From Filobacillus milosensis (GTDB lineage Bacteria > Bacillota > Bacilli > Bacillales > Alkalibacillaceae), in assembly GCF_004402015.1 (NCBI RefSeq), contig NZ_SOPW01000011.1, forward strand, positions 1 through 64,000: 64,000 bases of DNA, given 5' to 3'. Position numbers and translations under genes: made by a program. Below, piece after piece: positions 49,423 through 57,915 of the stretch (position 1 is its first letter; the number at the start of each line of letters is the position of its first letter). The notes below the pieces were generated by a model, which was given only the letters and a program-made list of their open reading frames with translations, was not told the origin of the DNA and ran no database searches.

Positions 49423-50013
49423 ATGAGATACGTATTAATCAGTTTAGCACTTATAATTGGGGTTCAATTTTTTTATTCGCAAGCAGTAGCGGAGCCAAAG
49501 CCTCAACAAGGTTATCAGGTCATACCAGATGAAGCGATTCGCCTAAGGATTTTAGCGAACTCAAATAGTGATAAAGATCAAGAACTCAAACGCGAGGTTC
49601 GTGATCGTGTGAACGCTGAGATTACTAAGTGGGTAGAAGACCTCACTTCAATTGAAGAGGCGCGAAAAATTATTAACAATAATATGGATCAAATAGAAGA
49701 CATTGTTGCAGAAACAGTGGGTGACCAAGACTTCACGGTCAATTATGGTGAAGTAGAATTTCCGGACAAAATCTATGATCGCTACGTGTATCCAGCTGGA
49801 ACATATGAGGCAATCCTCATTACCATCGGCGAAGGCATGGGTGACAACTGGTGGTGCGTGTTATTCCCGCCATTATGTTTCGTAGATTTTTCAAACGGCG
49901 CAACCGTGCTCGACCATGAAAATGCCGAACCTGCGTTAGCAGATGAAACAGAAGAAGACGTTGAAGTGAAATTTTTCTTATGGGAATGGATTAAAAACGT
50001 ATTTAAAGCATAG
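49423..50013 (+). CDS. spoIIR: stage II sporulation protein R
   Basis: Forespore-made signal protein that crosses to the intermembrane space and triggers SpoIIGA to process pro-sigma-E in the mother cell. It has 196 residues with an N-terminal signal helix (about residues 2-20), then the conserved AIRLRILANSNSDKDQELKREVRD and WWCVLFPPLCFVD. ATG 49423 is chosen because AAAGG precedes it; TTG 49414 abuts that site. The C-terminal 25 residues are acidic. Confidence 0.93.
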   Translation: MRYVLISLALIIGVQFFYSQAVAEPKPQQGYQVIPDEAIRLRILANSNSDKDQELKREVRDRVNAEITKWVEDLTSIEEARKIINNNMDQIEDIVAETVGDQDFTVNYGEVEFPDKIYDRYVYPAGTYEAILITIGEGMGDNWWCVLFPPLCFVDFSNGATVLDHENAEPALADETEEDVEVKFFLWEWIKNVFKA

Positions 50014-50044
50014 ACCCGCGTCTCCCCCGGTGCGGGATTTTTTA
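50014..50044 (+). terminator. terminator of spoIIR
   Basis: CCCGC pairs with GCGGG within a GC-rich loop, followed by ATTTTTTA. Confidence 0.75.
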
Positions 50045-50061
50045 TGGGAAATTTTAATAGA

Positions 50062-50136
50062 ATCGGCCACTAATTTTCAAATATCGGCCACTAAGCTGCA
50101 GTATTGGACACTAAAATTTAAGAATCGGCCACTAAC
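50062..50136. repeat. 21-bp-phased array, ATCGGCCACTAA box
   Basis: TCGGCCACTAA-like boxes start at 50063, 50084, 50104 and 50125: spacings 21, 20 and 21 bp. It begins about 20 bases after the spoIIR terminator. The same box, inverted, forms the array at 57731. Confidence 0.88.
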
Positions 50137-50231
50137 TCAAACTCTCCAATAATTTTTCTATTAAAAATATCATATTTTCACATCCTCGCACATAAATTCA
50201 TAGAGAAACTAGATTTGAGGAGAGTGAGACG

Positions 50232-50639
50232 ATGATTACGATTACACCGGTTAAAGAACAGACTAAAGAAGATTACGATTCGTTTTTTAAACAGGAGAAG
50301 GATAAGGAAGAACTTTTCAACGAACCTTGGGTGAAAGATCACGGATACTTTCTTGAACTGGACGGCAAGCATCTCGGATTTTTTGTGTTGTACCCGATTA
50401 ACGATAAAAAAGTCTGGCTGCGTCGCCTCGTCATGAGCGAACAAACCAATCCAGCTATTCTCGTAATGGTGTTCGACTGGGTTGCAGAAAAAGCCAAGGA
50501 TCAAAAATTCAAAGAACTATTTGTCCACGTCCAAGACTCATCGACATCCCCACTACTCCAAATGAATCGCTTTGAAGAAACGTTTGAACCACCCGTTCAT
50601 GAACCGAGCGATGTCGATTGGTTCATTCGTCATTTATAG
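50232..50639 (+). CDS. small GNAT-like protein of unknown function
   Basis: A 135-residue soluble protein. The strand-helix pattern (GYFLELDGKHLGFFVLYPI, WLRRLVMSEQTN, then KFKELFVHVQDSSTSPLLQMNRFEETF) resembles a reduced GNAT acetyltransferase fold, but the usual acetyl-CoA loop RxxGxG/A is not clear. AGGAGAGTGAG precedes the start. It may be inactive or bind a different ligand. I assign no function. Confidence 0.65.
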   Translation: MITITPVKEQTKEDYDSFFKQEKDKEELFNEPWVKDHGYFLELDGKHLGFFVLYPINDKKVWLRRLVMSEQTNPAILVMVFDWVAEKAKDQKFKELFVHVQDSSTSPLLQMNRFEETFEPPVHEPSDVDWFIRHL

Positions 50640-50706
50640 CAACATACTTTACCAAGAGCGTGATATAATAACATTTAGACACGAACACAACTAAAGGAGA
50701 TCACGT

Positions 50707-51726
50707 ATGGCTGAGCAACAAACAAAAATATGGAAGAATTCAAATAAACATATACAAGAAGCGGCTGAGCTTTTAAAACTTGGAAAGCTCGTCTCTTTTC
50801 CAACAGAAACCGTGTACGGCCTGGGTGCCGATGCGACGAACGAACAAGCCGTTCAAGACATCTTTCGCGCTAAAGGAAGACCATCTGACAACCCACTCAT
50901 CGTACATATTGGCACCCGCGATGTGCTAAAACAATACGTAAGTGACGTCCCGCCAAAAGCCGATCAGCTCATGGATGCCTTTTGGCCCGGCCCGCTTACG
51001 ATTATTCTGCCATCGAACGGAACACTCGCACCCAATGTGACAGCAGGACTTGATACCGTGGGGATGCGCATGCCCGATCATCCACATGCGCTCTCCCTGC
51101 TCCAAGCATCTAAGCTGCCAGTAGCCGCACCAAGCGCTAACCGTTCAGGCAAACCAAGCCCGACAACCGCAGACCACGTCTATCACGACTTAAACGGACG
51201 CATAGCCGGAATCGTCGATGGCGGTCCAACCGGTGTCGGCGTTGAGTCGACCGTACTCGATTGCACGCTCGCCACCCCAATGATTTTAAGACCAGGCGGC
51301 GTAACGAAAGCAGAGCTTGAAGCAATGATTGGACCTGTCGATGTCGCTTCTTCAGTTTTGGAAAAAGGGGAAGCCCCCCGATCGCCAGGGATGAAGTACA
51401 AACACTATGCACCTGACGCCCCGATATGGATCGTCCTTGGTGGAGAGGCCCGTATGCGGCAGGTGGCAGAACAGGCTGCAGGCGGTGGAAGAAAGGTGCA
51501 GTTCCTCATCAGCAAGGAACGAGCACAGGAATTAGGTATAAAAGATGCCTTAATTCTGGGCTCTCGAAGTCAGCCGGAAGAAATGACGAGCAAGCTATAT
51601 GAATTACTGCGAGAGATCGATACGATGGATGTCGATGTTGTTTTAGCTGAAAGTTTTTCTAAAGAAGGAATCGGTGAGGCGCTCATGAATCGATTAGAGC
51701 GCGCCGCAACTGAAATCATCGAATAA
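50707..51726 (+). CDS. ywlC: L-threonylcarbamoyladenylate synthase (Sua5/YwlC)
   Basis: Makes threonylcarbamoyl-AMP from threonine, bicarbonate and ATP for the t6A37 modification of ANN-decoding tRNAs (339 residues). The N-terminal YrdC domain has SFPTETVYGLGADA, KGRPSDNPLIVH and PSANRSGKPSPT. It is joined to the C-terminal Sua5 domain (about residues 205-339, SPGMKYKHYAPDAPI), so it is the long form found in Bacillus. RBS AAAGGAGA. Confidence 0.94.
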   Translation: MAEQQTKIWKNSNKHIQEAAELLKLGKLVSFPTETVYGLGADATNEQAVQDIFRAKGRPSDNPLIVHIGTRDVLKQYVSDVPPKADQLMDAFWPGPLTIILPSNGTLAPNVTAGLDTVGMRMPDHPHALSLLQASKLPVAAPSANRSGKPSPTTADHVYHDLNGRIAGIVDGGPTGVGVESTVLDCTLATPMILRPGGVTKAELEAMIGPVDVASSVLEKGEAPRSPGMKYKHYAPDAPIWIVLGGEARMRQVAEQAAGGGRKVQFLISKERAQELGIKDALILGSRSQPEEMTSKLYELLREIDTMDVDVVLAESFSKEGIGEALMNRLERAATEIIE

Positions 51727-51753
51727 AAAGTCACGAGTTACTTCTAATATGTG

Positions 51754-51787
51754 TTGGACATGCATAAATTTAATTAGCATGTCCAAG
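51754..51787 (+). other. stem loop before mntP
   Basis: TTGGACATGC pairs perfectly with GCATGTCCAA. No T tract follows, so it is not a normal terminator. It ends a few bases before the mntP ribosome binding site and could affect mRNA stability or translation. Confidence 0.6.
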
Positions 51788-51804
51788 GCATAGGAGGAAC
51801 GCTC

Positions 51805-52350
51805 GTGACTATTTTTTATGAAAGCATTATCCCTATTGTGTTATTATCCGTAGCAATTGGAATGGACGCCTTTTCTGTGGCTTTATCGATTGGCCTTATG
51901 AATGTAAGGTTGCGAATCATTGCAGGATTTATCTTATTAGTTGGATTATTCCATGTCATCATGCCACTCGCTGGTGTAACGCTCGGCCACTTCCTCTCAC
52001 ACAAATTAGGTGTGATTGCTCAACTGGTCGGCGGATGGATTTTAATTTTTATCGGTGCTCAAATGATCATCGCCACATTATTAGAGAAAAATATGACGCG
52101 GAATTTACACTTACCAGCCATAACCATCCTTGCATTTACAGTCAGCTTAGACAGCTTTTCAGTCGGTTTAAGTCTTGGAATGTTCGGCTTAAACCAAGTT
52201 GCTATTATCATAATGTTCGGCATCATGAGTATGTTTTTATCGTCACTCGGAATTATTTTAGCCAGACGTGGACAAACCCTCTTAGGAAAATATTCCGAAG
52301 CCCTCGGTGGGATCGTGCTAATTTTTCTTGGATTGAAAATGGTCTTATAA
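51805..52350 (+). CDS. mntP: manganese efflux pump MntP (YwlD)
   Basis: A 181-residue membrane protein with six predicted helices exporting Mn2+. The duplicated signatures are IGMDAFSVALSIG in the first helix and TVSLDSFSVGLSLGMFG in the fourth, each with an acidic residue inside the membrane. GTG start after AGGAGG. No yybP-ykoY manganese riboswitch was recognised in the 78-bp gap; only a stem loop is present. Confidence 0.9.
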   Translation: MTIFYESIIPIVLLSVAIGMDAFSVALSIGLMNVRLRIIAGFILLVGLFHVIMPLAGVTLGHFLSHKLGVIAQLVGGWILIFIGAQMIIATLLEKNMTRNLHLPAITILAFTVSLDSFSVGLSLGMFGLNQVAIIIMFGIMSMFLSSLGIILARRGQTLLGKYSEALGGIVLIFLGLKMVL

Positions 52351-52355
52351 TATTA

Positions 52356-52384
52356 AAGTGCCTGCGTGCCAGGCATTTTTTTGT
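52356..52384 (+). terminator. terminator of mntP
   Basis: TGCCTG pairs with CAGGCA around CGTGC, followed by a run of T residues. Confidence 0.8.
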
Positions 52385-52429
52385 GCCTTTATGCTGACTG
52401 ATTCTGAAAGTCCTTGAAGAAGATGCTAG

Positions 52430-52567
52430 AGTTCCCATAAAAAGCTCGGAAGTTCTCGTAGCATGTGCAAAAGTTCTCATAGAAGATTGAAAAGTTCTTA
52501 TAGCTGGCATGCAATCCCTCATAGGACCAGTGAATTTTCTCATAGAATAATTGAATTTCCTTATAGA
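52430..52567. repeat. 21-bp-phased array, TTCTCATAGA box, 7 units
   Basis: The TA of GTTCTCATAGA-like boxes falls at 52438, 52459, 52480, 52501, 52522, 52543 and 52564, seven units at exactly 21 bp. Same box type and orientation as the ten-unit array at 24562. The remaining gap to ywlE (52570-52740) is AT-rich and holds no confident promoter beyond TTGACA near 52655. Confidence 0.9.
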
Positions 52568-52742
52568 GCGAAACCTCATATAACATACAGAATTTCCCCC
52601 TAAAGTGAGTGTGAAAAACTACCACTTTAACCCTCTCTTATGATATAGTTCAATTGACAAGTTTTTTTAAAGAAAGAGTCGCCTTCAGAACTTGCAGCAG
52701 TCAAGTTTTCCTTATGAATGTGGCAACTAGGAGGGTTCGCGA

Positions 52743-53183
52743 TTGGAGCGAGTATTATTCGTTTGTACAGGGAATACATGTAGAAGCCCTATGGCTGAAG
52801 CAACCTTAAGACATAAGCGTAATGATTTAGAAGTTCAATCCGCTGGTCTGATGGCAGGTATGGGACAAGAAGCTAACCCTAAAGCAATTGATGCGCTTAG
52901 AGAAAAAGGGGTAGAAGGCTTCGATCATAAATCTCAGCCATTAACTGAAACGTTATTAGAGTGGGCGGATGTCGTTTTAACGATGACATCACATCATAAA
53001 CTAAACATTGAAATGGACTATCCGCGTTACCGAGATAAAGTTTTCACTTTAAAAGAGTACACGCGTTTAGAAATGGATGATCCTAATCCAGATATTGCGG
53101 ATCCGATCGGGACATCAATAGAAACGTATAAACTAACACTTGAAGAGATAGAAATATATATCGATCGTTTGAAAGACAAATAG
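52743..53183 (+). CDS. ywlE: protein arginine phosphatase YwlE
   Basis: A 146-residue low-molecular-weight phosphatase that removes phosphate from arginine residues placed by McsB, countering ClpC-directed degradation. The active loop is CTGNTCRSPMAEA, with the Thr that gives phospho-arginine preference, and the general acid Asp is in MDDPNPDIADPIG. TTG start with AGGAGGG upstream. Next gene starts 11 bp on. Confidence 0.92.
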   Translation: MERVLFVCTGNTCRSPMAEATLRHKRNDLEVQSAGLMAGMGQEANPKAIDALREKGVEGFDHKSQPLTETLLEWADVVLTMTSHHKLNIEMDYPRYRDKVFTLKEYTRLEMDDPNPDIADPIGTSIETYKLTLEEIEIYIDRLKDK

Positions 53184-53194
53184 GAGGGTTAAAC

Positions 53195-53635
53195 ATGAAG
53201 GTTATTTTAAGTTCAGACCACGGCGGCGTGAATCTTCGTAAAGAAGTTGGATCATTACTAGAAGAGATGAATATTGATTATGAAGATATGGGTTGCACTT
53301 GTGAAGAGTCAGTGGACTACCCGGATTTCGGAATTCCTCCAGCAGAGCGTGTTGCCAAAGGTGAATTCGACTATGGAATTTTAATCTGCGGAACAGGAAT
53401 TGGAATTTCGATGTCTGCTAATAAAGTAAAAGGCATTCGTTGTGCTTTAGCTCATGATGTATTTAGTGCCAAAATGTCACGTCAACACAACAACGCTAAC
53501 ATGCTAGCGATGGGTGAGCGTGTAATCGGACCTGGCCTGGCTCGTGAAATCACGAAAGCTTTCTTGGAGTCTGAATTCGATGGCGGCCGCCACGAGAAGC
53601 GCGTAAATAAAATTATTGCATATGAAGAACAATAA
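53195..53635 (+). CDS. rpiB: ribose-5-phosphate isomerase B
   Basis: A 146-residue RpiB/LacAB family isomerase interconverting ribose and ribulose 5-phosphates. ILSSDHGGVNLRKEV carries the phosphate-binding segment and ILICGTGIGISMSANKVKGIRCA the active-site Cys and anion hole. Matches B. subtilis YwlF in size and place. RBS AGGAGGG. Confidence 0.94.
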   Translation: MKVILSSDHGGVNLRKEVGSLLEEMNIDYEDMGCTCEESVDYPDFGIPPAERVAKGEFDYGILICGTGIGISMSANKVKGIRCALAHDVFSAKMSRQHNNANMLAMGERVIGPGLAREITKAFLESEFDGGRHEKRVNKIIAYEEQ

Positions 53636-53639
53636 AAAC

Positions 53640-53675
53640 GATACCTGTTCCGGGGAGGAGCAGGTATTTTTTGAA
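53640..53675 (+). terminator. terminator of ywlE-rpiB
   Basis: ATACCTGTTCC and GGAGCAGGTAT pair, followed by TTTTTT. Confidence 0.88.
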
Positions 53676-53738
53676 CCACTGAAAGTAAAATCACATCGGT
53701 ATAAATAAATTTTTACTATAAAAAAAGGGGTATTCATT

Positions 53739-54284
53739 TTGAAAATCGAGCAGATTCAAGAAGAAATTCATGTTATAATGAATCAGTGGAAAGAAGAACA
53801 AATCGTAAAGCCGAAGCGCCTATTTATCCTTGGCTGCTCCACGAGTGAGATTGCAGGTGAACGAATAGGAACCTCAGGCAGTACTGAGATTGCTGAAGCT
53901 ATTTACGATGAATTGAAAGCGTTTCAAAAAGACACAGGGGTTGAGCTTGCCTTTCAATGTTGTGAACATTTGAATCGGGCAATCGTCGTTGAACGTCATG
54001 TTCAAGAACGGATAGGGTTGGACGAGGTCAATGCAGTTCCGCACCCTAAAGCTGGAGGTTCGATGGCCTGGCATGCTTATAAAAGTTTTGATGACCCGGT
54101 GCTAGTTGAAACCATTCGAGCGGATTATGGAATGGACCTTGGCGATACATTAATCGGCATGCACTTAAAACAAGTGGCAGTTCCACTCAGATTTAAACAA
54201 AATTCAGTCGGTGCTGCACATGCGAATTTTGCATACACGCGTCCGAAATTAATCGGTGGCGAGCGTGCGATGTATCAAAAATAA
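53739..54284 (+). CDS. ywlG: YwlG, UPF0340 family protein
   Basis: A 181-residue conserved protein (TIGR01440 family) of unknown function, almost identical in length to B. subtilis YwlG. Conserved segments are LFILGCSTSEIAGERIGTSGS, FQCCEHLNRAIVVER and VPHPKAGGSMAWHAY, suggestive of a ligand-binding alpha/beta protein. A TTG start follows AAGGGG. It lies 55 bp before glyA with no terminator between. Confidence 0.87.
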   Translation: MKIEQIQEEIHVIMNQWKEEQIVKPKRLFILGCSTSEIAGERIGTSGSTEIAEAIYDELKAFQKDTGVELAFQCCEHLNRAIVVERHVQERIGLDEVNAVPHPKAGGSMAWHAYKSFDDPVLVETIRADYGMDLGDTLIGMHLKQVAVPLRFKQNSVGAAHANFAYTRPKLIGGERAMYQK

Positions 54285-54338
54285 ACCGCTCAAGCTTAGG
54301 TAAATCTATTAATTTTTATACATAAGGAGGCTTTCTCT

Positions 54339-55586
54339 ATGACTCATCTATCAAACCAATTGCACGAAGTCGATTCGGAAATGCTGGAGGCGATCAATAA
54401 AGAAAAAGGCCGTCAGCACGATAAAATTGAACTCATTGCATCAGAAAACTTCGTATCAGAAGCTGTTATGGAAGCGGCTGGCTCTGTATTAACGAACAAA
54501 TATGCAGAAGGTTATCCAGGTCGCCGTTACTACGGTGGTTGTGAATATGTTGATATTGCGGAAAATTTAGCTCGTGACCGCGCGAAGAAACTTTTCGGCG
54601 CTGAACATGCCAACGTTCAACCGCACTCTGGCGCTCAGGCGAACATGGCTGTTTATTTTACAGTATTAAAGCCTGGTGACACGATCCTTGGTATGAACCT
54701 AAACCACGGTGGACACTTAACGCATGGTAGCCCAGTTAACTTCAGTGGAAAGCTTTATAACGTAGTGGACTACGGCGTTGAAGAAGGTTCTGAGCAGTTA
54801 GACTATGAAAAAGTTTTAGCTAAAGCGAAAGAAGTAAAGCCAAAATTAATCGTAGCTGGTGCTTCAGCGTACCCTCGTGCGATTGATTTTAAAAAGTTCC
54901 GTGAAATCGCTGATGAGGTTGGCGCGTATTTACTAGTCGACATGGCACATATCGCAGGTCTAGTAGCGGCAGGTCTTCATCAAAGCCCAGTACCTCATGC
55001 GCATTTCGTGACAACAACAACTCATAAAACTTTACGCGGTCCTCGTGGTGGTATGATTTTATGCGGTGAAGAGTTTGCGAAGAAAATTAATAGTAACGTA
55101 TTCCCAGGTATGCAAGGCGGCCCATTAATGCACGTGATTGCTGCTAAAGGCGTTGCTTTTAAAGAAGCACTCGAACCATCATTCAAAGATTACGCACAAA
55201 AAATCATCGACAATGCTAAGCGCTTAGGCGAGTCATTAACTAAAGAAGGCGTTCGTCTCGTTTCAGGTGGAACAGACAATCACCTATTATTACTCGACCT
55301 TCGTCCCCTAAACTTAACAGGTAAAGTGGCTGAAAAAGCATTAGACGATGTCGGTGTAACAACAAATAAAAACACGATTCCTTTTGATCCAGAAAGTCCT
55401 TTCGTTACAAGCGGTATCCGCATCGGTACTGCAGCTGTTACGACTCGTGGTTTCGGAGCGGAAGAAATGGACGAAGTAGCTTCAATTATCGCGTTCACGC
55501 TTAAGAATCATGAAGATGAAGCTAAGCTTGAAGAAGCAAAAGCACGCGTGGAGAAGCTAGCGGATCAATTCCCAATGTACAAATAA
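54339..55586 (+). CDS. glyA: serine hydroxymethyltransferase
   Basis: PLP enzyme (415 residues) converting serine and tetrahydrofolate to glycine and methylene-tetrahydrofolate. The PLP Lys is in [25 protein letters not shown] and HGGHLTHG are other family motifs. AAGGAGG precedes ATG. A terminator follows, then a TCCGGAAA element. Confidence 0.97.
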   Translation: MTHLSNQLHEVDSEMLEAINKEKGRQHDKIELIASENFVSEAVMEAAGSVLTNKYAEGYPGRRYYGGCEYVDIAENLARDRAKKLFGAEHANVQPHSGAQANMAVYFTVLKPGDTILGMNLNHGGHLTHGSPVNFSGKLYNVVDYGVEEGSEQLDYEKVLAKAKEVKPKLIVAGASAYPRAIDFKKFREIADEVGAYLLVDMAHIAGLVAAGLHQSPVPHAHFVTTTTHKTLRGPRGGMILCGEEFAKKINSNVFPGMQGGPLMHVIAAKGVAFKEALEPSFKDYAQKIIDNAKRLGESLTKEGVRLVSGGTDNHLLLLDLRPLNLTGKVAEKALDDVGVTTNKNTIPFDPESPFVTSGIRIGTAAVTTRGFGAEEMDEVASIIAFTLKNHEDEAKLEEAKARVEKLADQFPMYK

Positions 55587-55588
55587 AA

Positions 55589-55617
55589 GTAAAGTAGCGG
55601 ACTCCCGCTACTTTTTT
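55589..55617 (+). terminator. terminator of glyA
   Basis: AAAGTAGCGG pairs with CCGCTACTTT, followed by T residues. Confidence 0.9.
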
Positions 55618-55674
55618 CATGTGATTAGGGTAAATTAAAGTGGGTGAGGAATTTTACCGTACTTAGTTTACGGT

Positions 55675-55790
55675 TTTCCGGACCTTTTTCTGATGTTTCC
55701 GGACGTTTTCAGGCGCTAACTAGGGTCGAACCTTGTCGAAACAACTTAAAAACATCATTTTTCCGGACAAGTTAAAGCGTTTTCCGGACT
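55675..55790. repeat. TCCGGAAA element, reverse orientation (copy 6)
   Basis: CCGG boxes start at 55678, 55699, 55763 and 55784: spacings 21, 64, 21. The core has GGTCGAA at 55724 and TGTCGAA at 55734, at the exact middle of the 64-bp interval. Confidence 0.88.
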
Positions 55791-55837
55791 TTTAACAAAA
55801 CTTTTATTTCATTTCATCAACAATCGCTCGATTTCTG

Positions 55838-55866
55838 TTGCATCGAACGAGATATTTCGCTACAAT
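55838..55866 (+). promoter_or_regulatory. upp promoter
   Basis: TTGCAT (55838) and TACAAT (55861) are 17 bases apart. Confidence 0.75.
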
Positions 55867-55884
55867 TCAATAGATATTTAATAA

Positions 55885-56529
<645 letters not shown>

Positions 56530-56550
56530 TTTGAGCTAGAGGTGAATAGC

Positions 56551-57690
56551 TTGCGAAAACTTAAAGTCATGACGATATTTGGGACAAGACCAGAGGCGAT
56601 TAAAATGGCGCCGCTTGTTCTTGAGTTACAAAAACGATCGGAAGAATTTGAGCCGATTGTAACAGTAACCGCACAGCACCGAGAAATGCTCGATCAAGTT
56701 TTAAACATTTTTGGAATTGAACCTGATCATGATTTAAATATTATGAAGAAAAAACAGTCGCTCGCTCAAATTACGACGCGTGCGCTTGAAGGTTTAGATG
56801 AAGTAATGAAAGAAGCCAAACCAGATATCGTGCTCGTGCATGGTGATACGACGACAACGTTCGCTGCCAGTCTGGCTGCATTTTACAATGAGATTCCAGT
56901 TGGGCATGTGGAGGCAGGTCTTCGCACATGGAATAAATATTCGCCGTTCCCTGAGGAAATTAACCGTCAGGCAACTGGTGTTATTGCTGACCTACACTTC
57001 GCACCAACAACTCAATCGAAAAACAATTTAATGCAAGAAAATAAAGATGAGGAAAATATCTTTATTACGGGTAATACAGCAATTGATGCGCTTCAAACAA
57101 CGGTTTCAGAAGACTATCAGCATGATGTCTTGCAAAAAGCTGAAGGCAAGCGACTGGTCCTGATGACAGCACACCGTCGTGAAAATCTCGGTGAAAACAT
57201 GGACCAAATGTTCCGAGCGATACGCCGCATTGCCGATGCACATGAAGATGTTGAAGTCGTTTACCCTGTACACTTGAACCCAGTTGTTCAGGAAGCAGCG
57301 AAAAAATGGCTCGGCGATCACGACCGCATTCAGCTAATCGAACCGCTTGAAGTTATCGATTTCCATAACTTCGCATCAAACGCGCACTTAATCTTAACGG
57401 ATTCAGGAGGCGTGCAGGAAGAAGCACCCTCGTTAGGTGTACCTGTTCTTGTGCTGCGTGATACGACTGAACGTCCAGAAGGCATTGAGGCAGGCACGCT
57501 AAAGCTTGCTGGTACTGATGAAGACAACATTTTCAACATGGCGGACTTATTGTTGTCTAATACTGACGAACATAAGAAAATGTCTCGCGCGTCCAATCCT
57601 TATGGTGACGGTCAGGCTTCACGCCGAATTTGCGATGCAATTCGTTATTACTTTAATGAAGCACCAGAAAAACCAGATGAATTTCTATAA
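56551..57690 (+). CDS. mnaA: UDP-N-acetylglucosamine 2-epimerase
   Basis: Interconverts UDP-GlcNAc and UDP-ManNAc (379 residues), feeding teichoic acid linkage units. It has the GT-B-like fold with FGTRPEAIKMAPLVLEL at the N-terminus, HGDTTTTFAASLAAFY, and TDSGGVQEEAPSLG with the UDP-binding residues. TTG at 56551 fits the homologous start MKKLKVMT and follows AGAGGTGAA; an in-frame GTG at 56542 overlaps that site. Confidence 0.94.
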   Translation: MRKLKVMTIFGTRPEAIKMAPLVLELQKRSEEFEPIVTVTAQHREMLDQVLNIFGIEPDHDLNIMKKKQSLAQITTRALEGLDEVMKEAKPDIVLVHGDTTTTFAASLAAFYNEIPVGHVEAGLRTWNKYSPFPEEINRQATGVIADLHFAPTTQSKNNLMQENKDEENIFITGNTAIDALQTTVSEDYQHDVLQKAEGKRLVLMTAHRRENLGENMDQMFRAIRRIADAHEDVEVVYPVHLNPVVQEAAKKWLGDHDRIQLIEPLEVIDFHNFASNAHLILTDSGGVQEEAPSLGVPVLVLRDTTERPEGIEAGTLKLAGTDEDNIFNMADLLLSNTDEHKKMSRASNPYGDGQASRRICDAIRYYFNEAPEKPDEFL

Positions 57691-57692
57691 TG

Positions 57693-57719
57693 TAAAATCC
57701 CGCCGCGGCGGGATTTTTC
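57693..57719 (+). terminator. terminator of upp-mnaA
   Basis: AAATCCCGCCG and CGGCGGGATTT pair with almost no loop, followed by T residues. Confidence 0.88.
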
Positions 57720-57727
57720 CTATTATT

Positions 57728-57830
57728 GGCTAAGTGTCCAATACTGCGGGATAAGTGGCCAATACTTCAAAATTAGTGGCCGATCCCCTCAATTTAGTGT
57801 CCAATACCACAAAATTACTGTCCGATAATT
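57728..57830. repeat. 21-bp-phased array, TTAGTGGCCGAT box
   Basis: The G of AGTGKCC falls at 57734, 57755, 57776, 57797 and 57818 (last unit ACTGTCC), five units at exactly 21 bp. The box is the reverse complement of the one at 50062-50136. Confidence 0.9.
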
Positions 57831-57915
57831 TGCCCGCATTGATAATTTTTGTTTCCCTAAGAGCATGACTTCTCTAATTTTCCACACACTAAAGGGAAAA
57901 AGAGGAGCGCCATCC

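Noticed and set aside
51727-51804. yybP-ykoY manganese riboswitch before mntP
   Set aside because: The gap is only 78 bp and shows a single simple stem loop, too short for the riboswitch fold.
52253-52625. Met-Arg-Thr- or Tyr-Glu-rich ORFs on the minus strand
   Set aside because: They overlay the TTCTCATAGA array and the end of mntP and have no start signal; shadows of the repeat.
52650-52742. T-box or other leader before ywlE
   Set aside because: No T-box sequence (TGGNACCGCG-like) and no terminator-antiterminator pair could be found.
55675-55790. Noc nucleoid occlusion sites
   Set aside because: TTTCCGGAC resembles ATTTCCCGGGAAAT only in part and lacks the central CCCGGG palindrome.
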